A DNA stretch of 64,000 nt from Nostoc sp. CCCryo 231-06 (GCA_023522315.1 JAHCSU010000233.1:37017-101016); one strand, 5' to 3'. Positions 9,986-21,532 are shown, counted from the first letter of the stretch. A program made the numbers and translations. Notes: a model not told the origin generated them from the letters alone.

Positions 9986-12841
9986 TTAGATAGCTTGCTG
10001 ATTTAGCGGAATTACAATTACAAATTCTGTACCTTGCCCAGGAGCAGAAATACATTGTAATGTTCCCCGATGTTTTTGAGTGATAATCTGATAACTAATA
10101 GATAAACCTAACCCAGTACCTTTACCAACTGGTTTAGTAGTAAAGAATGGTTCAAATAAGTGTTTTTGTACCTTTTCTGGAATGCCTGTACCATTATCAG
10201 CAATGCTAATAACTATTTGATTTTCGCTAGTGAGTTTAGTATGAATGCGTATCTGGGGAGTAGCAAGCGCTTTTTCCCCTACTCCCCACTCCCGTTCGGC
10301 TTCTCTACGAGACGCTACGCGAACGCTCACGGCAAGCCCATTCCCCACTGCCTCTTCTAAAGCATCGATCGCATTTGCCAGAAGATTCATAAATACCTGA
10401 TTCAGTTGTCCAGCATAACATTCTACTAATGGCAGGTCGCCGTACTCTTTGATCACCTCAATTGGTAGATTGTTAGATTTAGGCTTGAGGCGATGTTCCA
10501 GAATCAGCAACGTACTATCGATACCCTCATGGATATTCACAGCTTTCATCTCTGCTTCATCTAAGCGAGAAAAGTTTCGTAGAGATAGAACGATTTCTGT
10601 AATTCTTTCAGCACCAACTGTCATAGAAGTTAGCAAGTTTGGTAAGTCTGCCATCAGAAAATCTAAGTCGATCGCTTCTGTTTCTTTTTGAATTTCAGTG
10701 ACTGGATTAGGATAGTTTTTTTGGTATAATTGCATCAGTCTCAATAAATCTTGGATATATTGATTGGCAAAAGTGATATTGCCATAGATAAAGTTAACTG
10801 GGTTATTGATTTCGTGCGCTACACCTGCTACCAACTGCCCCAAACTGGACATTTTTTCACTCTGCACCAGTTGAGATGCTAGATGCTTTGCTTCTTGGCG
10901 CAATTGTGCTTCTGAGTATTGCAATATCTGCTCTGCTTGTTTGCGCTGGGTAATGTCGTGGAGAATGACAACATACTCCTGAAAATCCTGATGGGGTCGG
11001 TCTGAGATGGAAATTTCTAGGCTTTTGTTTTTTCCATTGTGCAGTAGGGTTTGTTCGCTGCGCTTTGTCCACTCGTCTGGATAGTAGACTAATGCAGATA
11101 GCCATTTGTTGAGGTGATTTCCCCGCAACTCAGATGGTTTGACACCAAAGAAAGATTCAGTTGCTGGATTAGCTTGCTGGATAATGCCTCGATCATCCAC
11201 GACTAAAATACCATCCTGGGCGACAGTAAACAGGTGTTCGGCAGCTTCTCTTGCTTCTGCGATCGCCACCACTTGAGGTAAACTTGTCCAACAAGCGATC
11301 GCTACTCCCACAAATGCCACACTCATCAGTAACACCACAAATAGATTTTCACCCGCCGAAGTTGCAACTTTGTTAAGTTTGACACCAAATAACCAGCCAA
11401 CTCCGACTGCGCTGCACAGTAAAAATATCAGGATGCTCACCTGGAGAACTACTGAGTCTTTGATAATTACCACAGGGCGCGATTTATATCGCCGCATCCA
11501 CCAATTGGGATGGAATGGAGGGAAGTTCACACGGCGAATCACTGCATCTATTCCCATGACACCAATGGGAAATAATAGCCCAATTAGCAAGTTGAGCCAA
11601 CCCCAGGCAAGTCCGCCCACCACTAGCACCACAATTTCTAACAGCAGAATGGCCAGAGATATGCGAGGGAACAAAACTTCCGGGCGATCGCGCCGCAGCC
11701 AAAGCCCCAGATGTAATAACATAAAGGAGACAAACCAGCCAACATTTGCAACGGCCACGATTCGCGCTACATCTCCCCAAATTAGATAGATTAGGCATAG
11801 CACCAGTGTCAAGGTTAGCGCTGGGACAAACACACCCCGGCGTGATACAACGGAAAATACTGGTGAAATGTGTTTGTCTAACGCCAACTGATACAAAATT
11901 CTAGGACAATTAGAAACGACCGTTGCCGAACCTAAAAGACTTGCAGCCACCAGCAAAAAGGAAACACTTATAGCGGCTGATTTTCCCCAGAAGGGCTGAG
12001 AAGCCGCCACAAGATTCAGAAAAGCATTATCTTTGAGGCTTGAATCTGTTGCTAACCGCATCATTACCCAAGACCCCCCTAAAAAGATGGGTGGCATCAT
12101 CCAAGCCGCAACGTCTAGAAAGCGCAGCGTCTGAGTGGGTTGGCGGCTATCGGCGACAAAAGAAGAAGCTGTTTCACAACTGTAGGTTGCATAAGTGACG
12201 AAAAAGAACCACTTTGCCCAATCTACAAAGCTCAAAGATGACCAATTGCTAGGAAAAAACCCAGGACTATCACTAGAGAACGTTAACCAGCCAAGACCCT
12301 CTACACAAAAGATGATTAGCAGTCCAAAGGCTGGAATTGCAAAAAACAAATGTAAAATACTTAGGGCGCGAGTCCCACTAAACGCCACGATAAACGGCAA
12401 CAGTGTAAAGCCAATATCCAGAAATATTTCTGGACAGGCTATACCCAGCGCCTCCATATTCACCTTAATTAAATCTCTGAGTACGATGGTATTAACTGCT
12501 AAGTAGGAAACCCAGTTGAGGAGGTATCCAATTGCGGCATAGCAAGCTAGTCCTGGGTAGTTTTGCAGCAACTTGGTAGCATAATTAGGTGTTCCTCCAG
12601 CGACATTCATAAAATGCATACCCAAGCGTTTTACCTGATAATTGAGCAGCATTCCGAAAATCACCGCAGGTATCCAGACAAAAATAGCTTGGGAACCGAG
12701 AGCAGCATGAATTGCTGGAACCAATGCTGTCCAGGAAATATGAGCTGTCAAGCCAAAGCCCCAACTTTCAACAGCACTCAGGCTTCTAGTCAAGCGAGGG
12801 TAAGAAGATTGGCCCAAAGTGGCATGAGCAGGATGGGACAT
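9986..12841 (-). CDS. APC-type permease fused to a PAS-HisKA-HATPase sensor histidine kinase
   Basis: 951 aa; multi-TM N-terminus; PAS (AEHLFTVAQDGILVVDDRGIIQQANPA); H-box LVAGVAHEINNPVNFI; N-box MNLLANAIDAL; G-box GKGTGLGLSIS. Confidence 0.88.
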   Translation of the reverse strand: MSHPAHATLGQSSYPRLTRSLSAVESWGFGLTAHISWTALVPAIHAALGSQAIFVWIPAVIFGMLLNYQVKRLGMHFMNVAGGTPNYATKLLQNYPGLACYAAIGYLLNWVSYLAVNTIVLRDLIKVNMEALGIACPEIFLDIGFTLLPFIVAFSGTRALSILHLFFAIPAFGLLIIFCVEGLGWLTFSSDSPGFFPSNWSSLSFVDWAKWFFFVTYATYSCETASSFVADSRQPTQTLRFLDVAAWMMPPIFLGGSWVMMRLATDSSLKDNAFLNLVAASQPFWGKSAAISVSFLLVAASLLGSATVVSNCPRILYQLALDKHISPVFSVVSRRGVFVPALTLTLVLCLIYLIWGDVARIVAVANVGWFVSFMLLHLGLWLRRDRPEVLFPRISLAILLLEIVVLVVGGLAWGWLNLLIGLLFPIGVMGIDAVIRRVNFPPFHPNWWMRRYKSRPVVIIKDSVVLQVSILIFLLCSAVGVGWLFGVKLNKVATSAGENLFVVLLMSVAFVGVAIACWTSLPQVVAIAEAREAAEHLFTVAQDGILVVDDRGIIQQANPATESFFGVKPSELRGNHLNKWLSALVYYPDEWTKRSEQTLLHNGKNKSLEISISDRPHQDFQEYVVILHDITQRKQAEQILQYSEAQLRQEAKHLASQLVQSEKMSSLGQLVAGVAHEINNPVNFIYGNITFANQYIQDLLRLMQLYQKNYPNPVTEIQKETEAIDLDFLMADLPNLLTSMTVGAERITEIVLSLRNFSRLDEAEMKAVNIHEGIDSTLLILEHRLKPKSNNLPIEVIKEYGDLPLVECYAGQLNQVFMNLLANAIDALEEAVGNGLAVSVRVASRREAEREWGVGEKALATPQIRIHTKLTSENQIVISIADNGTGIPEKVQKHLFEPFFTTKPVGKGTGLGLSISYQIITQKHRGTLQCISAPGQGTEFVIVIPLNQQAI

Positions 12842-12990
12842 AATTTGCAGTGCTGGGTGCGATACTGTAATTAAGGTTATTAGCTAGAGTTCCCATCTCT
12901 TAAATGTTCTGAACAGAGACTTTTTGCTCGGAATCATAACATATTCACAATGCCAGCATTTCTTAACGGTGCAGCTTAAATAAGCTATCT

Positions 12991-14559
12991 TTACTCCCAC
13001 TCCATACTTTCAGGAAGTTTCTTATTGAGAAAGCGATCCATGCACCGCTCCGCCAAAGCCGCGATGGTTAGCGATGGGTTAGTGCAGGCAGTCGAACCAG
13101 GAATGAGAGAACCATCAACAACAAATAAGTTAGAATAGCCGTGGACTTTGCCGTAAGTGTTACATACAGCACCTATAGTTGCACCACCAAGGGGATGTGC
13201 TGTAGCGCTAAAGTCAATCTGTGCCCCAAAAGTAGTACCATTAGCTTGGTTGAGCCGTTGGTAAGTATACTGGTTAGCCTGGGTAATTTTCTGATTGTTG
13301 GCTGAGTTTTTCGGCCAGAACAGATTAGCTGATTGCGTAGAAGTATTGTAAGTCAGATAGCCCTCTGGCTTGGCGATCGCTAGGCTCAGAGGAGCTAAAA
13401 CACCTTGTGGAACTATCGGAAAAGGAAGTTGCTCGATTACTAATGGAGCGATGGGATTGTCCAAGTCCTCAATTACTACCGATGCTGGCCCGCCCAGCGT
13501 AGGATTAGTTTGACCAGAGGTGACGATCGCAGTCACTCCATCACCGTTAGTTCCCCACAATTTTCCGACTTGATTGTTCAGGCGGCGCAATGTCCCATTG
13601 TGCTTGGCACGTAAAAGCAATTCGGTGGTGCCAATGGAACCGGCTGCTAAAAACAGATAGCGACAGATAAAGGATTTTTTAGCTAGTACAACTCCTTGCT
13701 CATTGATTTGATTGCAGGTAACTCGGAAACGCCCAGCATGATATTCTTCGATCGTGTTTACTACGTGTAGGGGTCGGATTTCCACCTTTTTAGTAGCTTC
13801 TGCTATGCTGAGATAATTTCGATCTAAGCTATTTTTTGCACCACTGTTAAGACCATAGTAAACTTGACCTGCGATCGCAGAAGGAACCTTCTTACCGGCG
13901 ATTTCTTGTCGAACGATATCCCAATCAACAGCGATATCAAGCTTCCTAGCTCTTAAACCAGCTTTGGCTGCTTGCTCTAATAAAATGCGGCTTGCTAAAT
14001 AGTAGTCAGTCTGTAAAATCTCATCCGGTATAGGAGATGGTTTGATGATGGAACGCACCCTTGGATAGTAAACTTTATCCAATTCCTCATATTTGATGCT
14101 GCGTGGAAAGACTTGATAAAAAAGTTCTTTAGTTGGCTGATAACTGACAGCATTGTAGACTAGCGAACCGCCTCCCACCCCCGCCCCACGATAAGCAATA
14201 ATGCCATCGCCTACCTTAACATCAAGGACACCAGTGTATACATCAATCGGAACTTGGTTGAATATAACTGTAGTCGGACTTAGCCAAGTAGACCGACCAT
14301 CGGGGTTTTGATATGTGGAGAAAGTATTACCTGCGGCAGTAATTGGCCATCGTCGTCCTCGCTCTAATACTATGGTTTTAATTCCAGCTTCACCAAGACG
14401 CAATGCTGCAACTGCTCCGCCAAAACCGCTACCAATCACCAGCGCTTCTACACATTCTTCACCACGATAGGAGGCAGAAGCAATGTTAGGCACAGCTATA
14501 CTTGCAGTTGCTGCCAGTGTTGCCTGAATAAATTGACGACGTTTAATTACGCCTGACAT
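12991..14559 (-). CDS. GMC-type FAD-dependent oxidoreductase, Tat-type signal
   Basis: KRRQFIQATLAATASIAVP; VIGSGFGGAVAALRL; C-terminal HPLGGATIGAV and NPSLTIAALAER. Confidence 0.88.
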   Translation of the reverse strand: MSGVIKRRQFIQATLAATASIAVPNIASASYRGEECVEALVIGSGFGGAVAALRLGEAGIKTIVLERGRRWPITAAGNTFSTYQNPDGRSTWLSPTTVIFNQVPIDVYTGVLDVKVGDGIIAYRGAGVGGGSLVYNAVSYQPTKELFYQVFPRSIKYEELDKVYYPRVRSIIKPSPIPDEILQTDYYLASRILLEQAAKAGLRARKLDIAVDWDIVRQEIAGKKVPSAIAGQVYYGLNSGAKNSLDRNYLSIAEATKKVEIRPLHVVNTIEEYHAGRFRVTCNQINEQGVVLAKKSFICRYLFLAAGSIGTTELLLRAKHNGTLRRLNNQVGKLWGTNGDGVTAIVTSGQTNPTLGGPASVVIEDLDNPIAPLVIEQLPFPIVPQGVLAPLSLAIAKPEGYLTYNTSTQSANLFWPKNSANNQKITQANQYTYQRLNQANGTTFGAQIDFSATAHPLGGATIGAVCNTYGKVHGYSNLFVVDGSLIPGSTACTNPSLTIAALAERCMDRFLNKKLPESMEWE

Positions 14560-15081
14560 AATTAATTTCCTGTATGAGTTGATTATGCAGCGACACCTTT
14601 ACATCCCAGTTGAAATAACTAGCTGGGTTGATGTCTTCAACGAATTACAGAAGTAACTTAAAAATATCGAGCACCTGGTTAGAGCGACTTCTGCTACACT
14701 CGTTGCACAATACCCAAAATACCAGTATCAAAAATAGTTGATCTGCCAAATTGCCAAAAACTTGTTTTTGTGTATTTATAGACTTCCAAATAAAAAAATA
14801 TCCAACTAGTACAGGTTGGCGGAAATAAACCTACCACTTCATTACAGCCAGAAAACCCAAACTTACAGCCTGCGTAACTTTTTAACGCCAGTTATTTGCT
14901 ACCTGCAAGAACGCTAAGAACGTAGCTTGCTTCCTCGTAAGAATAGAAGTTGGCAGAGCTGCAAGGGCACACTGGCTCCTTTTGAGTATTTGACTTCCGC
15001 CTTGCGGTACGCCCGTAACACTTCACGGTATTCTTGATCAAACGTCAGCGAACAAGTTTATTGCAGCGAACTTTAAAAAGC

Positions 15082-15741
15082 ATGAATGGCAAATTAATTG
15101 TATTTGAAGGGGTAGAAGGCTGTGGCAAAACCAGCCAAATGCAGCTTTGTTCTGAGTGGTTGGAAAGTCTGGGTGTTTCTGTGGTTGTTACTCGTGAACC
15201 AGGTGGAACAGAGTTAGGCTTACATCTTCGCCGCTTGCTATTAGAGAAGCCAAAGGATAAACTCTTCGGCACCGCTCAGGGCGAGCCAGTTGCACAAGTG
15301 ACAGAACTTTTGTTGTATGCTGCTGACCGATCGCAACACGTTGAACAAGAACTCAAACCAAATCTCGCAGCAGGGAAATATATTTTATGCGATCGCTACA
15401 CTGACTCTACCATTGCCTACCAAGGATATGGTCGTGGTCTTAACATGAGTTTAATCAATCAGCTTAATCATATTGCCACTGCTGGTTTAGAGAGTGACTT
15501 AACTATTTGGTTAGATGTCGATGTCGAAGTAGGACTAGCCCGTAAACGCAAAGATGGAATAGGGTTAGACCGCATTGAACAAGAAACAATCGCTTTTCAT
15601 CGCCGCGTTCAGCAAGGATACGCAGAGTTAGCAGCATCCTATCCCTCAAGAATTGTGCGGGTAGATGGCAGCTTGAGTAAAGAAGCTGTACAACAAGTAA
15701 TTCAAGGAATTTTGCGCGTACACCTGAAGGAGTTACCATAA
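15082..15741 (+). CDS. tmk: Thymidylate kinase
   Basis: FEGVEGCGKTSQ P-loop, TREPGGTELG, DRYTDSTIAYQGYGRG; start at MNGKLIVFEG. Confidence 0.95.
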   Translation: MNGKLIVFEGVEGCGKTSQMQLCSEWLESLGVSVVVTREPGGTELGLHLRRLLLEKPKDKLFGTAQGEPVAQVTELLLYAADRSQHVEQELKPNLAAGKYILCDRYTDSTIAYQGYGRGLNMSLINQLNHIATAGLESDLTIWLDVDVEVGLARKRKDGIGLDRIEQETIAFHRRVQQGYAELAASYPSRIVRVDGSLSKEAVQQVIQGILRVHLKELP

Positions 15742-16049
15742 ACATCACCTCAAATTTTGAAGGCGAAATTTTTTTAACTATCTACCTAACTGTCCTTGCA
15801 TCCTTGGTTTAAATGGTCAGCTTTCAGATTTTTCAACCAGGTTTTTGTACTCAAAGTGACTACTTGATTAGATGAGCAAATTTATACAAAAGCCCAAATG
15901 CTCCTATAGCAGTTGATTGTTATTAGTCATTTGTCCTTTTATAAATGACTAATACTTCTCTACGAGAGGCTGCGCCAACGACTTCTCTACGAGACGCTAC
16001 GCGTAGCTTGCTTCCCCGCAGGGGTACGCTCAGTACAAGTGACCAATGA

Positions 16050-16352
16050 TTAACCAACCCGCTTAACTTCAAATCCCCGCAACCCTTCTGGTTCTTCGTA
16101 CTCAACCACAACATCTTGAACTACAGCAGCAGGTGGCCCAGAGTGACACCAGCGAACCATATTATCTACAACATCTCGCGCCCCTTCAAAGACTGCTTCT
16201 ACTCGATTATCGGGGAGATTTCGCACCCAGCCAGTTAATCCCAACTGGGTAGCTGTATCCACAGTTGAATAGCGATAGCCGACTCCTTGGACTCGGCCAG
16301 AAATGAATACATGGGCGCGGATGATCTTTGGCAGTGCTGTGGAATTCTGCAT
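16050..16352 (-). CDS. Acylphosphatase
   Basis: ISGRVQGVGYRYST and GWVRNLPDNRVEAVFEG. Confidence 0.93.
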   Translation of the reverse strand: MQNSTALPKIIRAHVFISGRVQGVGYRYSTVDTATQLGLTGWVRNLPDNRVEAVFEGARDVVDNMVRWCHSGPPAAVVQDVVVEYEEPEGLRGFEVKRVG

Positions 16353-16809
16353 AGACTGGTATAATCTTTACGATTTCCAGTCTACCTAGTTTGTGTATAC
16401 ACAAGCTGTTTTTAACTCCAACTACCGAACTTAATCCTGGTCTTTGTGATCGTCGTCATTGCTGCGATGTTTGTACTGGCGATCGCGATTATCTCATTCT
16501 TTATCACGTTGTTTCTACTTGCCACCGACATTCCCATAATTTTCCTCCTGAGTTAGCGAATCTCGTTATTCAGAGTCACTTTAGTAATTTGTCTATCTTT
16601 GGGAGTGTAGCAGAGTAGTGATAAAGTATTTATGAACTACCCAAACCTACTTCTAGCGCTTATTATTTCTGCTGCTACCTTATGTACCCAGTTTTGACGT
16701 TGATTACCAACTTTGCGTGTTAGTTTAGTAATCTTTAACTGAGCTTTTTTAAATCTTCTAGAAGCCTTAATCAGTAGTCAGTTTTTAAACTTGGAATTTT
16801 GAATTGCTT

Positions 16810-17187
16810 ATGTCTAACTTGCCACCACTCAATACAGAAACAATTTGGGCAATTATTGACGAAAAACTTGATGATGCCACAGTCAACCAGTTGCTATGGC
16901 ATTATTTAGGCTATCGCTATGATTCCTCAACTGCACAATGGGACACTAGCCTAGTTGCACCAGAATGGCAAGATGATTACCCCCAACCACCAAATTTTAT
17001 TGAATCTCGCCCCGCAACAGTCAAGTTGACTCGTTCCATTCCTGTTGAAAATAAACAACTTCTCAAAGAAAAACTGGGTTTCAAAGGTTACAAAATTGGG
17101 GAATTTGGGCCTCGGCAAACTCGCAGGGCGACAGCAGCAGGTTGGTTGTTAAGTTATCTGCAACAAACTAACGGCAAAATTGAGTAA
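16810..17187 (+). CDS. DUF1823-type conserved cyanobacterial protein
   Basis: Full-length resemblance recalled (ATVNQLLWHYLGYRYD, SRPATVKLTRSIPVENKQLLKEKLGFKGYKIGEFGPRQTRRATAA). Confidence 0.7.
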   Translation: MSNLPPLNTETIWAIIDEKLDDATVNQLLWHYLGYRYDSSTAQWDTSLVAPEWQDDYPQPPNFIESRPATVKLTRSIPVENKQLLKEKLGFKGYKIGEFGPRQTRRATAAGWLLSYLQQTNGKIE

Positions 17188-17484
17188 TTTTATACAGCAG
17201 ATATTTAGCAATAACTATTTTAGTTTTACTTAATATCTGCTATTTAAGAACTTGATAAAAACCTTTAAATTTTAGTATTATAGGCAGTAAGTGTACTAAA
17301 TACAATCTGGATATTAGTTAAAAAATAAATTCTAAAAACAGTCAAAAATAGCCAAATATTAGTAATTTTTATAAATAATTTATAAAATCATCCTCAAGAT
17401 AGAAGCGCTAGTTATATAATTATTTCTCTAGAGCGATTTGAAAATTCAATTAATTATCCGAGAATACTTCTATCAACCCTTGAT

Positions 17485-19158
17485 ATGACAAACAGTTCTA
17501 TGGCAAAGCCAATTGAATTTAATTTATTTGCACCTTACAACAAAGGAGCGGCATTAATTGGTTCTTTTTCTGATTGGCAAGAAATTCCAATGCAGAAAGG
17601 TGATGATGGTTATTTTCGTACAAGTGTTGAACTAGAAGACGGCGTTTATAATTATAAATTTCGCATCCAGTCAAATTCATGGTTTTTTGAACCAGAACAA
17701 TGGGTTGATGTTACAGATCCTTATGCAACTGATATAGATGAACTGAGTGGAAAAGATGATGGTGTTATCCGGGTCAAAGATGGCAAAAGGATTACCGATA
17801 CTTATGTTTGGCAACATGATGATAAACCTTTACCTGCTGACCGCGAATTAGTAATTTATGAATTGCACGTCGGTGATTTTTCTGGTGGCGAGGATGACCC
17901 TTATGCACGAGGCAAGTACAAACACGTCATTGAAAAGTTAGATTATCTATGCGAACTAGAAATCAACGCGATTGAGTTGATGCCACTTAAAGAATATCCT
18001 GGTGATTATAGTTGGGGTTATAACCCGCGCCACTTCTTTGCAACAGAATCTAGTTATGGTTCTACTGCTGGTTTGAAAAAATTGATTGATGAGTGTCATG
18101 GCAAAGGTATTCGTGTAATTCTTGACGGTATTTATAACCACTCAGAAGCATCTGCTCCTTTAACACAAATTGACCACGATTATTGGTATCATCACGAACC
18201 CCGTGACCCTGATAATAACTGGGGGCCTGAGTTTAATTATGAACATTATGACGAAAAATTAGATATTCATCCAGCGTGGAAATTTACTGGTGAGGCAATC
18301 CGTTTTTGGATATCAGAATATCATCTTGATGGGATTCGCTATGATGCAGCGCGGCAAATTGCCAATTACGATTTCATGCACTGGATTGTTCAGGAAGCCA
18401 AAAAAACTGCTAGCATGAAGCCTTTTTACAACGTTGCTGAACACATTCCTGAAACTACCAGCATTACCAATGTAGATGGCCCAATGGATGCTTGCTGGCA
18501 TGATAGTTTTTATCACTGCATTCTAGAACATATCTGCGGTGATACATTTGATTTAGAGCGTCTCAAAGATGTCATTGACTGCAAGCGCCAGGGCTTCTTG
18601 GGTGCTACTAATGTAGTGAATTATCTCACCAACCACGACCATAACCATGTCATGGTTGAATTGGGAAACCGTGAGATTTTTAACGAAGAAGCCTTTAGAC
18701 GGGCTAAATTAGGAGTAGCCATCCTAATGACTGCTGTTGGCGTACCTTTGATTTGGATGGGAGAGGAATTTGGCGAGTATAAACCTAAACAACCTGAATC
18801 ATCAAAAATCGATTGGACGCTGTTAGGTAATGATCTAAATCGTAGTTTATTTGAATCATACAAAGGCTTAACCAACCTGCGTAAAAGTAATCATGCCCTA
18901 TACACTGAAAATATTGATTTTATCCACGAAAATGCAGAGGCAAAAGTATTAGCTTATACTCGTTGGAATGGTGAAGGTTCTCGTGTAGTTGTAATAGCAA
19001 ATTTCTCAGAAAATTTCCTAGCAGGCTATCATGTTCCTAACTTTCCTAGCGTTGGTACATGGCACGAATGGACAGGCAATTATGATGTCGAAGCTGGTGA
19101 TGATGGCATCCTAACTGACTTGGGGCCATACGAAGCCAAAGTGTTTGTATGGCAGTAA
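17485..19158 (+). CDS. GH13 alpha-amylase-family protein with N-terminal CBM48-like domain
   Basis: YNKGAALIGSFSDWQ; YELHVGDFS; DGIYNHS; DGIRYDAARQI. Confidence 0.9.
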   Translation: MTNSSMAKPIEFNLFAPYNKGAALIGSFSDWQEIPMQKGDDGYFRTSVELEDGVYNYKFRIQSNSWFFEPEQWVDVTDPYATDIDELSGKDDGVIRVKDGKRITDTYVWQHDDKPLPADRELVIYELHVGDFSGGEDDPYARGKYKHVIEKLDYLCELEINAIELMPLKEYPGDYSWGYNPRHFFATESSYGSTAGLKKLIDECHGKGIRVILDGIYNHSEASAPLTQIDHDYWYHHEPRDPDNNWGPEFNYEHYDEKLDIHPAWKFTGEAIRFWISEYHLDGIRYDAARQIANYDFMHWIVQEAKKTASMKPFYNVAEHIPETTSITNVDGPMDACWHDSFYHCILEHICGDTFDLERLKDVIDCKRQGFLGATNVVNYLTNHDHNHVMVELGNREIFNEEAFRRAKLGVAILMTAVGVPLIWMGEEFGEYKPKQPESSKIDWTLLGNDLNRSLFESYKGLTNLRKSNHALYTENIDFIHENAEAKVLAYTRWNGEGSRVVVIANFSENFLAGYHVPNFPSVGTWHEWTGNYDVEAGDDGILTDLGPYEAKVFVWQ

Positions 19159-19573
19159 TTATATACACTACTACTGAGTAAGTAGTCCAATAGTAGAGAA
19201 AAAGGGGGAAAATATTTCCCCTTTTGCTGTTATTATGACTTACCCATTGACAAGAAATACCAAATATGAATAAGTTTAAAAACTACATATTTCGTAAGGG
19301 TAAAGCAATGCTGTGTCTTTACAACGTGGTCTATTTGCGTAGTTTACCGCCGTAGGCATCGCAGGATAATTAAGAAAAGCCTGAAAACTTCCGGGAGCAT
19401 CGTTAATTGACATCACGATGCATTTGTACAGTGCGTAAGTTATAGTTATTACCTTATTCATTTACAATTTAGTGATAAATTTGTCAAGCAAAAACTCAGC
19501 TATTTTAATATTTCATTGGTTTGTGTTACACTTTTTATTTGAAGTGCGTATATAAAATTGCCAGAGCATCCCC

Positions 19574-20629
19574 ATGCACAACAAATTATTTAATAGTAAT
19601 ATCGACAACGCTAACATTGAGAACGATCGCATTTTATTAACTCCCAATGAAGTTAAATCAAAATTACCTTTAACACAATTAGCCGAGCAAAGAGTTTTAG
19701 CATATAGGCAGGAAATAGAACAGATCCTAGATTTTCAGGATCGCAGAAAATTTATAGTAGTTGGCCCATGCTCAATCCATGACCCAAAAGCAGCACTTGA
19801 ATATTCTGAAAAGTTGAAAAGATTGGCCGAGCAAGTCCAGGATAAGCTACTACTAATTATGCGAGTGTACTTTGAAAAACCAAGAACAACTGTAGGCTGG
19901 AAAGGGTTAATTAACGATCCAGATATGGATGATTCTTTCCATGTAGAGAATGGGTTATTAATTGCACGGGATCTATTATTAAAGATTACAGAATTGGGAT
20001 TACCTGCTGGTACAGAAGCACTAGATCCAATCATACCTCAATACATTAGTGAACTAATTACGTGGTCTGCCATTGGCGCACGCACAACTGAATCACAAAC
20101 TCACCGCGAAATGGCAAGTGGACTTTCGATGCCTGTAGGTTTTAAAAACGGTACTGATGGCAATATTCAAGTAGCTTTAAATGCCTTACAATCAGCTAGA
20201 AACCCGCATAATTTTCTGGGAATTAATCAAAACGGACAGGTCAGCGTCTTTCAAACTAAAGGTAATGGCTACGGTCACGTAATTTTAAGGGGTGGTAGTC
20301 AACCCAACTTTGATGCAGTAAATGTCAAACTGGTAGAAGAGAAATTAAAACAGGCAGATTTACCACCGAGGATTGTTATTGACTGTAGCCACGGTAATAC
20401 CAATAAAGATTACAAATTACAAGGTGCTGTCTTAGAAAATATTATTCAGCAAATAGTAGATGGTAATACATCAATAGTTGGCATGATGCTGGAATCGCAT
20501 TTGTATGAAGGTAGTCAACCAATTACTGGTAAAGGAGAATTAAAATATGGGATTTCTGTAACTGATAAATGTATTAGTTGGGAAGAAACCGAAAAAATTA
20601 TTTTAGCTGCTCACGAAAAACTTAAATAA
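19574..20629 (+). CDS. 3-deoxy-7-phosphoheptulonate (DAHP) synthase, AroFGH type
   Basis: VVGPCSIHDPKAALEY, MRVYFEKPRTTVGWKGLINDP, IDCSHGNTNKDYKLQ. Confidence 0.95.
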   Translation: MHNKLFNSNIDNANIENDRILLTPNEVKSKLPLTQLAEQRVLAYRQEIEQILDFQDRRKFIVVGPCSIHDPKAALEYSEKLKRLAEQVQDKLLLIMRVYFEKPRTTVGWKGLINDPDMDDSFHVENGLLIARDLLLKITELGLPAGTEALDPIIPQYISELITWSAIGARTTESQTHREMASGLSMPVGFKNGTDGNIQVALNALQSARNPHNFLGINQNGQVSVFQTKGNGYGHVILRGGSQPNFDAVNVKLVEEKLKQADLPPRIVIDCSHGNTNKDYKLQGAVLENIIQQIVDGNTSIVGMMLESHLYEGSQPITGKGELKYGISVTDKCISWEETEKIILAAHEKLK

Positions 20630-20776
20630 ATACCATTGTCTAGGTTTTCAGAGGCTTTTAATTTTACTCGCCAACGCTAGTAGAGCTTGTCATTACCTAT
20701 ATGTGACAAGCTTGTTTACTAGATGCTGCGCGTAGCTAGCTTCTTGGTGGGGGTATGCTAAAGCCAAGCAAATCTA

Positions 20777-21280
20777 CTAAGCCTGTAATGCCTTAAACCA
20801 CTTATTCAAAACAGTGCTGATAGTTTTCTTAATCTGATGATTACGGTTCCACTTTTGGAATGCGATTTCATACTCTTCGCCTTTCATTTGAAAGGTATTC
20901 CAGACATCCAGTCCTACAGGTAATCCGCAGAATAGCAAAATGTACAGCGACCCAGAAATTCCGCCACCAGTGATTAAATCGACTAGTATAAAAAAGCCGT
21001 TAAAAATTGCATAATTCCCTAGACGCTTCTGAAATCTTCTGATGCGGTAAGCGTCAAAAGCCTTTCGCTGTTGAACTTGCCCCTGTTGTATTACCCAATC
21101 GCGTTCTGCTAATTTTAAAGAATCAGGTGAAATTTCTAACTCAGCAGCAATTTCTAATATCTGCTCATAATAAAATTCTGTATCTTTGTCGTCAGCTTGA
21201 CGAGCGATCGCTAATTGCAGAATTTGTTGGACATCTTCTTGGCTATACGAGCGGATGCTTTGAGGTTCAAACGCCGTCAT
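20777..21280 (-). CDS. 2TM-domain-type membrane protein
   Basis: 167 aa with two adjacent hydrophobic segments. Confidence 0.65.
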   Translation of the reverse strand: MTAFEPQSIRSYSQEDVQQILQLAIARQADDKDTEFYYEQILEIAAELEISPDSLKLAERDWVIQQGQVQQRKAFDAYRIRRFQKRLGNYAIFNGFFILVDLITGGGISGSLYILLFCGLPVGLDVWNTFQMKGEEYEIAFQKWNRNHQIKKTISTVLNKWFKALQA

Positions 21281-21532
21281 AATTTTTTCTCTTATATTAC
21301 TTTTAATAGAAATTTGCTGCCCGACAGATTTTAAGCAGCTATGCCAGTACTATTTCCATTATTCTTACATTAACAAATCTATTAGTCATTAGTCATTAGT
21401 CATTAGTCAAGAGTTGCTCTCCACTGCCTCCCCGCTCCCCACCAATATAAAGACTCTCCAAATATCCAGATATTATTAAGATGCAGCAGAGGATAATAAC
21501 GAAGTAACAAGCAGTAAGAAGGATGTAACTCA

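Noticed and set aside
11370-11789. 139-aa plus-strand ORF
   Set aside because: Antisense within the permease region of the permease-kinase gene
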